DNA of 64,000 nt from Puffinus mauretanicus (GCA_023333565.1 JAJKFH010000295.1:2212001-2276000); one strand, 5' to 3'. Shown: positions 13,031 to 24,450, numbered from the stretch's first letter. Program-made: numbers and translations. Notes: generated by a model from the letters alone, not told the origin.

Positions 13031-13206
13031 TGTTTCCCACTATCACAGAAGATTTGCATTTAAAAAAAATTGTTTCTGAGAATGGGTCCTAGATCCTTGG
13101 TGCAGATTTCTACAAAAAATATTAAAAATTTAAAAATATTTCTGTATTTTTAAAGGGGCAGTATGTATCCAGTTAAGACAAGAATTTCATGGAAAACTTT
13201 AGCTCT

Positions 13207-13317
13207 TGATTTGGTTTTTTCACCTCTGCAAGCTAAATACCAACAAAATTGATTTAGTACTTTTGAAATGAATTAATGATCTATTATTGACATAAGTAGT
13301 CTCACTCATTGATTAAA
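13207..13317 (+). repeat. left arm of long inverted repeat
   Basis: Bases 13207-13309 match the reverse complement of 15378-15480 with about 5 mismatches in 103 (about 95%). A 12-bp gap in this arm follows, then a shared tgattaaa. Core shared text includes cacctctgcaagctaaatac and ctattattgacataagtagt. The mismatches were counted by eye. Confidence 0.92.
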
Positions 13318-14572
13318 AAAATGTAGATTTTGCTTCTTAATATCTAAATTTTCTCAGTTACATAGGATGCAGTTGATAGAAGAGTTAAACAATGGAGTAT
13401 TGAGTAAAACAGAATTTTACATGCCTGCACTAAAATTTTTCATCTTTTCTCACCCAACATTTAAGAAGTGTCTTTTCTGAGGGCAGTACTAAGCTAGAAA
13501 TGAATTATCCAAAGGTGTGGGTTTGTTTGTGGGGAGAGTTGCTTTTGTTTTTTAAACAAGACAAGGTATGCATAAACACATTCTCACACTACCCTGTGAG
13601 CAGTTGCAATTAAATGAATTAAGTTAGTTAGATATAGAATTATGTAACTTGGGCCAAATCTAGTAATAATAATTTCAGAATTATTTCAGAACCTTTTGCT
13701 GTCTTTTGACTCTTACTTATTATTGAGAGGCCACCAGGAGGATTGGTGACTATTCTGTTTGATTCGTTTTGTTTCAGAGCTCAAATCATTAATGTCTGCT
13801 TAACATTGTACATGAATTTCCCTGAGTTTCCTTGCAGGATAGTAAGCTTTTCGAAGAGCATACATCGTACTATTGTTCGGTAGGAGTCTTTTTTTTTTCT
13901 GAGGACACTATTTTGTATGTTAAAATGTAACTTCTTTATAGTTTCCATTGCTCACTGAATTTTCCAATTAGTGTCCACACCAGCTGAAACCTGTGAGAAT
14001 TCTCTGTGAATTACAATGTCATGTTGAACTGCAGCAGTTATGAAGGTGCTGTGTCAGAAGATACGAAGCACTTTTCCCAAGTATGTATCTGCAATTGCAT
14101 TTATTTTAAAACTTGAAATAAAACTTGAAATTGAAGTTTTCTTAGAGTTTTTTTCTAATCTGTGTTTTTCAATCTCCTCTCTTTTTATTTGAGGATCAAT
14201 AATATATATTATGTCCAGAGGGTACATTTGTTTGTGTTACTGAACATCTTATGAGCCATCGTTTCCAAGCTGGTGGACTGCAAAGCCAAGCTGAGTAGAT
14301 TCTCTAGTTTTCTTTTTAAATGTCACTGACTTCATTTCAGGTTTGTTTTTTTTTTTCTAGTATCTTGACAGCTAGTTTTCTCTTTGCAAGTGCCTCTTCA
14401 TTCATTTAATATTTCAGTATAGCTTATCATTTTCCACATAACAATTGAAGGGCTATACTCCTCTCACTCCTTCCAGATAGAGAAATCCTGTAATATGATT
14501 TGGGGTATTAGAAGGTAAGCTGTTGAAATAAATGACTGAAGGGGCTGGATGACTTTGCATGTGATCAGTGGC

Positions 14573-14797
14573 TTATGAGTGACTCCAAAAATTATTACAT
14601 CTGATCATTGCTTCAACTCCCACTGGCTTGATGGACATGGGGTCAGATTCTGCATAAAGGAGCAGGATGAAGTCTCTGCACTCCTTCAGGATGTCAGGAC
14701 TACCATTGTAATTGTCCAGTAGAAAGTGGGCAGTTGGATAGTCCTCATAGTCCTCAATACCCAAATGAGAGCTGGAAGACCTTGAGGTGAGGAAGAC
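14573..14797 (-). pseudogene. Tigger/pogo-like transposase core, remnant
   Basis: This is a 74-codon open stretch between stops. Counting from the first codon after the upstream TGA, residues 26-29 are LLDN, the context of the second catalytic Asp in pogo/Tigger/Jerky transposases (LLLDNxxxHP). A Pro follows at 34 (GSPDIL, where the family has GHPP.L). After 29 residues comes SIKPVGVEAMIR (55-66), resembling the SLLQPMDQGVIR block; the family spacing between DN and QP is about 30. The flanking frames are broken by stops: upstream text such as ETSEF about 85-90 residues before LLDN could be the decayed DETGLFW motif. This is similarity by eye to family motifs, with substitutions at several normally invariant positions (His to Ser, Gln to Lys). 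It would be non-functional as a transposase. Confidence 0.42.
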
Positions 14798-14976
14798 TCA
14801 GCTCTGTCTGATCGCATGTAAGCCTTCTACTCCAGAATAACTGACACACCTAAAAGGAGGACGGAGGGTTCCCTAAAGGGAGCCATCAGCAATAAGTTTC
14901 TGGTATTTCTGCAGTCTAGTTTAGATGAGTCACACCAAACAGTTCCCAAAGCAGATACTGAATTCAGATGTCTCAC

Positions 14977-15076
14977 CTTTCTCTTCATGGTCATGCAAGT
15001 GGTCTTTGTCCTCTATGGTTTCCTCAGGTTGAGGTTTGCATTTGATTTCCAGAGGCTGTTCCTCTGGGTTGGACAT
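14977..15076 (-). CDS. possible exon, acidic N-terminal segment
   Basis: On the minus strand an ATG in good context (aaaagccATGtcc) opens 33 codons rich in Glu, Asp, Lys, Pro and His (MSNPEEQPLE ... HDHEEK). It runs into GAAAG|GTGAGA, a near-consensus splice donor, leaving phase 1. The in-frame read-through stops 18 codons later. It lies inside the inverted-repeat unit, upstream of the transposase-like remnant on the same strand, so it may be the linker or N-terminal part of that decayed transposase instead of a host exon. The product is not recognised. The evidence is composition, Kozak context and donor only. Confidence 0.3.
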
Positions 15077-15357
15077 GGCTTTTGTTAACCCATTAGCTTA
15101 TTCTACCCTGATTCAGGGATTGTATACTTCTTTTCATCCCATTATGTTCTGAGTCACGCCGAAATCTTCATCCTGTGCTTCACTGGGGCAGCAATAGATC
15201 AGAGGCAACCTACAAGTAGCAGATAGCAGCAGAGGGAGTTCCAGCTCCCTTTAGAAAAGCACAGGCAGCCTCGCCCTTCTTCAATAGTGCTTCACAAGAC
15301 AAGAACTCTTTAAAAGGTGTTTGAGGATGGTAACTACTGAATCCATCACTGCTATCA

Positions 15358-15480
15358 TTTAATCAGTTTCCAAAGTCATGAATGAGACTACTTATGTCAA
15401 TAATAGATCATTCATTCATTTCAGAAGTACTAAATCAATTTTGTTGGTATTTAGCTTGCAGAGGTGAAAAAGCTAAATCA
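15358..15480 (-). repeat. right arm of long inverted repeat
   Basis: Reverse-complement partner of 13207-13317. This arm keeps 12 bp (15366-15377, gtttccaaagtc on plus) that the left arm lacks. The arms are separated by about 2.04 kb. Confidence 0.92.
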
Positions 15481-18400
15481 GCCTTCAAATTCGTAACTAC
15501 AGAGTGTTAATTGGGATTCTAACTAGGATTTTTTGTTTTATCTTGTATTAGTAATTTATTATGGGGAAAAATTAATAGCATTCTTGACTCCAATCCAAAT
15601 TCTTCTCAATTAGAGATGGCCATATGATTTGACACAGCTGGGAGAGGAAGGGAAGAGGGTTAAGATCTTCTAGATCCGTTTTAGAAGGTCCTGTCCCCTG
15701 CTGTTTGCATGGGCCTGTTGTAACCATGGAGGGCAGAAAACTTCAATGCTGGGTGAAGTGGGAATGAAAGGCTTGTGGCAGTGAGAACTTCTTGCAATAC
15801 TAATAAAAAGCTAAACTGATTCTTGTATTGAAAATAGTAAAAGAGTCAATACACTAACCCTGACTTTTATCCTTTCCATCCTGGATAATGGATCCTTTTT
15901 GAGAAATATCTTAGCCTTGAATCCTGCTTAACTTAAACTGCGAGCCATATTAATCCTTTCTAAAATACCACTCAAGATAGCTGGATTTTGTTGGGGGGTG
16001 GGGGAAGAGAGAGTTGCCTCCTCTGAAGACATGTTCTTAGTACAAACTGCTGTTTGAGTGAAGCAAGTCGAGCTGAATAGATTCCACTTTAAAGGCAAGT
16101 CTAGTTATCAATTTCCTGTAGACTACTTCCTTAGCCTGAGAGTACTCTTGTATTCTTTCCTTCCACCCTGAAATCATAATAACAGTTCTACACCTGGTAT
16201 AGAACTCAGTTGTTAATTACCAGAGGCTGGAAAACCACTTGTCTTTATAGAATGACTGCTAAAATAGTTGATACACTCTTTTTCCTCTAGCATCTGAACT
16301 TGAATGCGTATGGTATTCAATGACAGCAGACCTTGACTCTGGAGTTCAATCCAGTGTTTGATTCAATCAGATCTTGGACTATAGTGTAACAAAGTTTAAT
16401 CTTTAATTTTTAAATTGAGTTTGTGTTTAAAAGGCTGAAAATCACAATTAAATTATTGCAATAGGCTTATCCAGTAAAATGTTTTCTAATATTTAAACAT
16501 CATATTTGCTATATTTATAATATTTATCTATTTCTGAACTTGAAAGCCCAAATTGGTCTATTCCTTGTAAGTTCAGAAACTATTTGAGATACTGTAGTGG
16601 CATTTTGCCTTTTTCTTAGCTTTACGTGAGAAAATGTTGAAAATCAGAAGAGCAAAAATGATTTTGTCACCAATCAGCAGTATTTCAATTTAAGGTGGTG
16701 TTTGTGGCTTATAATATACTTCCACTATGACTTGTGATTGATGGAGGCTGTTTTAATAGACATAAGAAGGGAAACTAAGAGATACAGCAATTTTATCCAG
16801 TGATTTTTTTAAAGAATATTTGGAAAAATATATTGAAGCAAACAGGATTAACTCTGCACTGAAATAATTTCTGTGGAAGTGAGGTAAAACTATTTTAGGA
16901 TAGTTTAAAGAATTTAAAAGAATTCATGGTCTTGCAGCAATGTTAAAAATACAGCTAGTTTCATATTCCTGTTTGGCAAGATTTTGACCTCGGTGTTTTA
17001 ATCAGATGCAGAAACTTTTCTGTAACCTTGGATCTGAAACAGTTTTCTTTTAAATGTACGTTGCAGTGTAACAACCCAAGAGTATGTGAGGAGGGAGCAA
17101 GGTAAGCAAGAAATTTATTTCATGGAATAGTCATAGAATAACCAGAATAATTAGGTACATAGAAAATTTACTATTGATTTGAGCAGGTCTGGCTTTGGAC
17201 ACAGGTAAAGTAGACAGCTGCCTGGGGCAGAAAATCACAGCTTTAAGCTGGGGAGATGGATTTTGCTGGAGGCCTGACTTGGGTTGGCTCAACAGTGGTA
17301 GAAGGATAGGTCCTCTGGGCACACTCCTCCCTGCTAGCTCTGGATACCAAAAATGAATGACCTTTTTGGTCCCAAAATCAGGCAGACCATGTGCTATCAT
17401 GCTAAGATCTGCATCCCTCTGCAGTAGTATCCTCTCTTGGAGGGAGGCTGAGGAGGAAAGGAGCCCTGGAGCAGGAATAGTCACTCCTTTTCTTCTGCTT
17501 TTCTAAGAATCCCTGGGAAAAAAATGCTTCACAAAGACTAGCTTCTTGATTGTTTTTGAACCTACCCACAGCCCACTGACTTAGAGAAGTTACAAACTGG
17601 GAAACAACCTTTTTCCAAAACAAATTGCATATGCTACCACTTGTCTTGTCTCTCTCTTTTTATAGTCAGATCACGAGTGCTAGTAAGGACCTGAAAGGAA
17701 TGCCCATTCTTCAGAATTGTTCAGTCTTAAGGAAACCCTTCCTTGATACTATACAGAAAATTTACCAAAGATAATTAACATAAGATTTGAGAATATAAAA
17801 ATCTTGGTACCTATGAGTGAAAAGCCTAACTGCAATGGCTTGGGATAGGGATTTTAAGCCTGGATCTGTTTTGTTGCAGATCTCAGGTTTTATAATAAGC
17901 TTGCACAGAGAACTTGTTCCAATAGGTCATTCTCTCTGTTAATGTCTCTAGTTCTGTTGTACAAGTCTTCGCAATTCAAAATTGTGGTTTTTTTGTAGGT
18001 GAGGAATGAAATAAGTTCACATCAAAGCTGTTCTTTCATCTGTCTATTTTGACTCTCAAAGATGAGTCAGAGGACACCCACACATATACTTAAATCAGAT
18101 CCACTGTTGTGAATGAATTTGGACCATCCATTAGAGATAAAGACTCCGTAAAGGAGGCTGACAAACTAGCCAGGCATCTGATTAGGCACAGAATAATTTC
18201 AATGGCTAATCAAACGAATGAATCCTTACTTGATTACATTTCAGTTTTGTATCAGCTAATCATGAAACCAGAAAATACACTAATGGATGCTGGTTTCTTA
18301 TAGCACCTGTTCACAGGTACAATTGCTGTAATTTGGGAAGAAGAAGGGAGGGGGCAGCACTAATTTCCTAATCAAGAGCTGAGACAAGTAGCAAGCTCTA

Positions 18401-19574
18401 CTATTCCTAATGCAATAGGTGGTTTTTCTCTAGAGGAAAACCAGAACTTTTCTAGGACTTGGAGATAAGTCAGCAGTGGGATGCAGGGATCACACCCCCA
18501 CATCTCACAGTGTGTGTTTTTTTACACATATATGTTGTTCCTCAGGAAACCTTTTATATCACATGATGAAAAGAGACCTTCTTGGGACATTCTTAAGAAA
18601 GTGAGACAATATGACCTTTCTCCCACCCCTCAGATCTCTTTCCATACTCACTGCCCAGCAGATATTAGCAGGGGCAAGAAAGGCCCCTGCAGAAAAACAG
18701 AAAAGGTTTGTAGTGTGTGTGTTTGCACATGTCCATGTTCTTTTGGTACTCCTGGTGTCTGAGGAGCTTTGGTCTCGGATATAAAGATCACAAGTTATCA
18801 TATGTGTGAGAAACTTCTGAATGTCCTCCACCAAGGTCTCTGGCTTAAGATATAATAAAAATCCTTAGGAACCATTGCAGTGCTTGGAGAAAATCCCATT
18901 GTTCTATATGATAGTACAGAAAGCAGCAGTCCCTGTCCCAGAGAGCCTGCTGTGTAAAACTGTGTATGTTTTCTTTTCATATAAAAAGGTAACAAAGGGA
19001 AAATATTGGAGGAAGAAGATGAGATGAAGAACATTGGGTTCTGCTTTTAATATAGCCTGGAACTGACAGTTCTTTGTTGTATGCAGATAAGCGTTTTGGT
19101 ATGTTATGAACAGGATTTCACATCTACTTTTACAATGGATCCCACAAAGCAAAATAATTCTTGAAGTTTTTATTTGCTACACTGCCTCTGGTAAAGTATC
19201 TCATGAGAAACAGACTGAAATAAAAGCTGGGCCCTAATTCCTGAAAAGTAGGTCCTACCCTTAAAGGAAGCTAGCCTTCTGCTGCTGAATAGCCTAAGAA
19301 TTCCACTAGTGTCAGGAGAGCTACACTGAGTTTGGGCTAGAATGCATTAGGCTGAAACTATTGCTAACAGAGCACAGTACTTACAGGAATGGCTTTAAAA
19401 CATCTGCCAATCAATACTGTCCAGTTCTTTGAAGAACTCTTAGTTTAATGCTGCTTACCTACACAGTATCTCTGAAGTCTAAGTAGAGAAAATAGAGAGA
19501 CCAAGGGCAGCTGGATTAGCAGTATTAAGCCACGGTCAATCTACTGCATGCATTTTAATAGCTTTTGCAAAAGT
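15481..19574. other. non-coding, no gene recognised
   Basis: AT-rich. A 117-codon minus frame (17131-17484) and a 64-codon plus frame (18109-18303) are open without recognisable domains; the second is mentioned under findings. A G-rich run (ggggggtggggg) lies near 15994. No repeat family was identified with confidence. Confidence 0.5.
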
Positions 19575-19665
19575 GGAGCACTAGATTCTCTGCTGTGTAA
19601 GTCAGTATAGATCCACTGAAATTGCCAGAACTGTGCTGATTTATACAGGCTGAGGACTGTCCCCA
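19575..19665 (+). repeat. amniote palindromic repeat, degenerate copy
   Basis: It reads 'gtaagtcagtatagatccac', then 'tgaaattgcc', then 'gctgatttatacaggctgag' and 'gactgtccc'. This matches the arrangement of a common old repeat with a 'tgatttacaccagctgagga' block followed by a 'tctggccc' block. It is among the clearer copies of the type listed at 9030-9120. Confidence 0.5.
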
Positions 19666-21034
19666 AGACTTCCAGCAACAACTGTTTTAAATGGTTGGGT
19701 TTGAGCTGTCTTTCGAAATACTAAGCCACCAGATAGATTGCATTTAAATTATCAGTGCTGATCAATATATGAGATATATCATAAATCTTTCCTAAACACC
19801 ACTCAGCTGAATTTCCCTTATTGGCTTAAAATATATTCATCCTGAATCTTCTTTAACTTTTCATACAAACTCATAAGTTGTAGGAAAATAAAGTCTTTGA
19901 AAAGGCAAACATAGATAAACACTTCATTAAAAAGGTACGGTGTTACCATTTGTCATTTCATTGCCGATATAAAATCTGTGTCTAAAAATAATTAAGAAAA
20001 CAAAAAAACCCGCACCATCTGAAGGGCTTAAAGTTATTTGAGGGTAAACACTGAGTTGCTAGAATCACATCTGGTGTCATGTTTAGGATTTTTTTCTATC
20101 TCTGGACTTAAAAAAAGGGAATGAAGGACCCATCCTGCTGAGAACTGAATACTTTTTCACAGGTGCTAAGCAAACGTCTGACCCCTTTCAGAGGCATTAA
20201 AGATTTCCTGGTACCTCACCTGGAAACACCAGAGGTGTTTCTCCGGATCTCTACATTGTATGAGCGGAACAATAGTTGTGTTCACCATCATAAGCAGTTT
20301 TTTTATTTGTGACATGAGTTAGAGGTTAAGACAATATGGTAGTTTTTTGCTATGAAAACAGTAATGTTGTTCTGGAGGAATTTCAGAGGTCTAGGAAGGA
20401 AAATGTTTCTTTCCATGCTGTCATAACTCATAGCCTTCCCTTCATATTCCTGGCCTACTTACATCTTCATTTTGATCTTTTGCCTCTTTTCTCGCCTGTG
20501 TACCTGAGGGCACTATCTTCTGTGCTGTGCAGATCACTGCTTCTCACAGTCATGCATCCTGAATGCCATACTTCTTTACTGCTCTTCTCCCTGTCCTTTT
20601 ATCTCTGGATGTCTCTTGTCATGATGCTCTGACCATTGTGCTAGTACTAATCATTCAATTTCTTCCAGAACTCCCTCATCCTTCGTCAATACCAGGAATA
20701 TTTTCTCAGGCGCGGTTTTGAGATCATTGCTGTCACTCTGTTTCAATTCATCTCCTCCATTTCTTTCATGATGAACTGAAGAAATAATTTTTGAGCTTGT
20801 TTTCCTAGAGATTCTTGAAAAAGCAGAGGAAGGAAAGGAGTAAGGCAACTAATAAATATTGGTTGACTTTGTTTACCTCCTCTCCCCTTCATCTTCTTGT
20901 ACATTAACAGAGAAACAGGAAGCAACAGGAGAAGGGAATGATCGCTAGTTACAGATTCATGATGTCCATGAGCACCCTCAGTTGCATACTTGCTCCATGC
21001 AGAGAAAATAATCCACTGGCACGCTGACTGAATA
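19666..21034. other. non-coding, no gene recognised
   Basis: No open frame longer than about 100 codons. A pyrimidine-rich stretch at 20440-20780 makes several short frames look hydrophobic. No element was recognised. Confidence 0.5.
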
Positions 21035-21066
21035 ATTTGTTTTACACAGTACCTAGCAAATGGCGG

Positions 21067-21612
21067 TCATGGACCAGAACCCCCTGTGCTAGCTGCTCTG
21101 TTAACAAAAGAAAAAAAATTTAGAAGACGGTCACCACTAGCAGAGCTTACATCCAAAGTATAAGAGAGGAGACAACAGATGGAGATGGACAGATGGTGAA
21201 GTGCAAAGAAACTACTAAACAGTTGATAAGCATGAAGGCAAACGGTATCAGCATACCAGCTGCCTAACATTTGTCCATTAGAGATGTCAAGCCAAGGGAA
21301 TGGTATAAGAATGGTTTTGAAGGATAATGGGATAGCTCTGTGGATGATTGGGGAAAAACCATCCCAAGTGAGGATGGCAGCAGGGAATAGTTTATCTGGA
21401 AACCCTGCTAACAGACAAGGGAAGCAGGCAAGAATTGTCATTTCCAGTGAGAGGTATGCTATGAAGGGCAGGAAAATGAGAACAAGTAACTTACATTTAA
21501 TGTGACCAAGAAGTGGGACCTGTGAAGGGACAAAAAAGAGAGGGGTAGCAGGGTCAGAGCAAGAAGCGTGAAGACTTATTATGTAGATACAAATGAGGTA
21601 AGACTTACACAT
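21067..21612 (-). pseudogene. LINE reverse-transcriptase protein, C-terminal end remnant
   Basis: This is the longest open frame in the window (181 codons). Residues 76-100 (nt 21313-21387) read FPAA..TW....P.I.RA..LSFKT, matching the conserved ending of CR1/L3-clade ORF2 proteins (FSHAAPxxWNxLPxxIRxAxSLxSFK). That fixes the strand and identity of the surrounding LINE. The residues before and after do not follow the family, so the openness of the rest is chance or frame-shifted. There is no catalytic FADD box, which would lie far upstream and is absent here. Confidence 0.6.
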
Positions 21613-21620
21613 GCAAGACC

Positions 21621-21635
21621 AAAAAAAAAAAAAAA
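21621..21635 (+). repeat. poly(A) 15
   Basis: A run of fifteen A inside the L3-like LINE. It could be the tail of a short retroposed insert, but no flanking duplication was found. Confidence 0.8.
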
Positions 21636-22489
21636 TTCAAATAATTGCTGAAAGCTGTAAGTCTGCATGATTTTTAGCATGTTATTAGAAAGAAAAGGCA
21701 GTTTCACAGTTCTTGTATAGAAAGAATCAGCAAGGCTTTGACACATCTTAGGCTCCCCTTTTCAGTGTTTGAGTGACAGGCAGAAAACATCACAAGGGTC
21801 AAGAAAAAGAGTAGCAGGGTCACATCTAGTGGAGTAAGGAGGCTAACAGCCACATTTTAGTTATCCTTAGTGTAACATAATAGCTAAACATTTGTAAGGA
21901 GATGTCAGGGAGAAAGGCCAAGATACTGTTACGGACTGGTAGAGACAAGTACAAACTGGAGAGGTGGATATATGTGCTACGTGGATGGCAGTTCATATAA
22001 AGAGATGATTTGAATTTTGCTCACAGATATAATTACCGAGAGAGAAGGAAAAAGGGACCAAGGCTGGGTGTTAGGGAAACCCTTTGAAGAAGCTGGAGTC
22101 CCAAGAAGAACGACCCTTTAAAGGTCAGGCTGAGTGAACAGAAGGCAGTGGTGGATGTTGGTGGAGAGCAAGATTTCATGAAATGTGGTAACTTACATTG
22201 TAGTTGGCTAAGAAGTCAGGAAACTCCCTTGATGGTTAAATGACTCCACTGGGAGAACTTGGCCTTACACAGATGATGTGGGCGGTTTTTTGTTGTTTTT
22301 TTATTCTCCATGGTATTTTTCTCTTTTTATGAGAGACTGCATAGCGGTTAGTCCCATTTAACTGCAGCTGCTCACCCTTCTCAGAGGTGTTTTGAGAGCG
22401 GAATAGATTAAGGATTTAAACACAGGTGATAACATCATTGCTTGGAATGAGCAGAAATGTAATATTTATAACACAAGCATATTGGCCTT

Positions 22490-23175
22490 TGGGTGGATAA
22501 GTGGTTCATAAAATTCAGTGCAGCATAATGTGAAGTAATGTAGCCAATTACTAAAAGAATAAGCATGAAGACTGCAGTCTAAATAGGAACACAACATGGA
22601 ATTCATATTAAGAAAAGACCCTAGAAGGACTGCAGATAATAGAGTAAACCATTAGCACCATTTCCTGGTAACAATAACAAAAATGAAAAAGAGCAAACAA
22701 GTTTCTGAAATATAGCTCTGGCAGTGTGGCGTATAAAGCTGCAGAAATTATTCTGGCATGCTACTAGTCTCATTAGAAAAGAGTGCTCAGTTTTAGCCAC
22801 TTCATTACAGAAAGACATTGAAAAGGTGCGGCAGGGGGCAATCCAAGATGATTTAGTAACCAAGACATGATTTATGAAGAACGTTTGGACATATTTCTCC
22901 TCTGAGCTAAGGAAAGGGAGATTAAGGGAGGATTCTTATGCAAGTATGCAAGATCCTGAACAAATGGGAATGGATCAATGCTAAAATACGGTTTTTATGG
23001 TCATACGCAAACTTAAAATGAGAGATCTTGGATTAACGTTAGGGAAGAAAATACAAGCAGATTTTCAAACAGGAGGAGACAGAGCTTTATGCAAATGATG
23101 GAAATGGAAATAACTTTATATCAGCTCACCTGAGAAATATTTGAGGAACTGACTAAAAATGTGTAGAAAGGATTA
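22490..23175 (+). mobile_element. CR1 LINE, degraded 3' half
   Basis: Plus-strand text follows CR1 ORF2 closely in order: 'aaattcagtgcagcataatg' and 'tgaagtaatg' (22516-22545; consensus 'aaattcaatgtagataaatg' and 'tgaagtaatg'), then 'gagtgctcagttttagccac', then 'ttacagaaagacattgaaaa' (22805-22824), 'gggggcaatccaagatgatt', 'gacatgatttatgaagaacg', 'agattaagggaggattctta', and 'gattaacgttagggaagaaa'. The piece around 22780-22850 translates as QKDIEKV, the KKDIEKLE...QRRA region of CR1 reverse transcriptase. No 3' terminal repeat is recognisable past 23175. It is old and lies head-on to the L3-like element at 21035-22110. Confidence 0.72.
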
Positions 23176-24374
23176 TTAAAATTCTTCATCTTATTTTTTA
23201 AAGGGATAAATCATGAATCAAGTATTAGTTCTTAAATTTGCTACATACTGATGAAGAAACCCCCATACAATACAGATACAAACAGACCTCAGCCAGCTGA
23301 ACACTTATGATTGCAATTTCCTGGAGTCAGAGTTTTGCTCTCAGCTACCTAAAAAAAAAGTTGGCCTGTCTCTCAAAGGAGACAACAGTATATAAAATCT
23401 ACAACAAAATATCAGATTCTAAATTCATTACAGCCGTAAGTGTTGCCAGTGTAAGCACCTGGATTTCTTTGCATGGATTGCTCTTTTAAAAATAAATCAG
23501 GTTAGAGCTTTTCTTTTGAGATCTAATAGGGAAAATTGTCCAGAATACTGAACCTGAAGACCAGAATAAATTTAAATATACATGGCATTTCTGATCACCT
23601 AGATGTCATTTCTTCAGTTTAGTCCCCCAGATAATACTGTACTGGTCGGCTTGTACAAATACCTTCAGCTGACTAGAGGTATTAGATTTTGTTTGTTCCC
23701 AGACCTGCACTTTGCTCAGATTACCTTCTCTATTGATTTACAGTGAGTCTGAGCATCCTCCCGCAACAAGAAGGGGAGGGAGTCTGTATGCATGGATACC
23801 TTTTCCATAGAGAAGAATGATGCAGCTCCATCGATACTGCTGCTCTACTTCTTCCCCTGGTCCAGCTCTGAGCTTTTTTTTCTGTTTAAGTGAATTTGGT
23901 GGTGGAAAGAGGAAGGTGGTCTGAAAAGGTGTAGGAGAGCGGTAGAGTACCACCTCAGGGTTTCTAATGGAACCAGTACAGTCAGGCTTCCCTATATTCC
24001 TTCAGCAAATGGGATGGTTGAATCTCTTTCCTTCTGGCCGAAGGTACTGCTAGATAAATACAGCGACACACTAGTGACATACCGATCCTACCATGAGTGA
24101 TGACAGAAAAGCCAGTAGTATGAATAAGTGTTAGGAGAAATGATAGAAGAATATTTTGAGTATAATGTGTAACAGGAATTGAATATTTTTTAAAGGACAG
24201 TTTTTAGCAGAAGAACGTTAAGGTATTTTAGATCTTAATTTAATGAGTTGGTATCAAAGGTCTATGCACAGATGGTTTTCATCCATCAAAGTAAATTTAG
24301 GATGAATGTAAGAAAATCAAAAGTATCACTCCGTAGTGGATTCACGTGAGAGAAGCCCACACTAATTCTGTTAA
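23176..24374. other. non-coding, no gene recognised
   Basis: Short closed frames only. No repeat family was identified. Confidence 0.5.
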
Positions 24375-24450
24375 CTCTTGCTGATGTGATATATCCCATT
24401 CACTTCAATGGGACAGATAAGCCTCACGAATAAAGGTCTGCAGGAATTAT
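24375..24450 (-). repeat. amniote palindromic repeat copy
   Basis: It contains cccattcacttcaatggg, close to the palindromic core CCCATTGACTTCAATGGG, followed by 'acagataagcctcacgaata' and 'aaggtctgcaggaattatcc'. This is the reverse of a known 'ctcacgtgagtaaggcttgc' layout. It is one of the best-preserved copies in the window. Confidence 0.55.

Larger units (their letters stand above)
12352..13206. other. AT-rich non-coding tract
   Basis: Strongly AT-rich with no open frame of interest. It holds two clean secondary-structure elements, listed separately (12832-12851 and 13013-13030). The lack of recognisable transposon debris could fit a conserved non-coding element, but only an alignment could tell. 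Confidence 0.5.
13207..15480 (-). mobile_element. candidate decayed pogo/Tigger-like DNA transposon
   Basis: Two inverted arms (13207-13317 and 15358-15480) enclose about 2.0 kb, and the enclosed minus strand carries a degraded frame resembling a Tigger-type DDE transposase core (14573-14797). The total length of about 2.27 kb is close to that of full-length Tigger elements (about 2.4-2.7 kb). Against this, typical Tigger terminal repeats are only about 25 bp, no clear TA target duplication is visible outside the arms, and the 13.3-14.5 kb part is AT-rich with no coding resemblance. Alternatives are two independently inserted copies of a short repeat, or an inverted local duplication. Faint similarity (a shared 'gaattt' and 'agtta') continues for perhaps 40 bp outside both arms, so the true ends may lie further out. 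Confidence 0.4.
21035..22110 (-). mobile_element. ancient L3/CR1-like LINE, 3' part
   Basis: On the minus strand the right-to-left order matches an old amniote LINE abundant in turtles and crocodilians. First come blocks near 'ggccaggat' and 'gacatggtc...ctctctttg' equivalents (21890-21950, 21500-21560), then the coding end (see 21067-21612). The untranslated tail follows: 'ctgttgtctcctctcttata', 'gatgtaagctctgctagtgg', 'ctagcacagggggttctggt', 'ccatgacc' and 'ctaggtactgtgtaaaaca' at the 3' end near 21035. A block resembling 'gagagggg-tagcagggtcag' occurs twice (about 21530 and 21805), with an A15 run at 21621-21635 between them. This suggests a later insertion or a partial duplication of about 270 bp. 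The 5' limit is approximate. It is heavily mutated and inactive. Confidence 0.68.
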
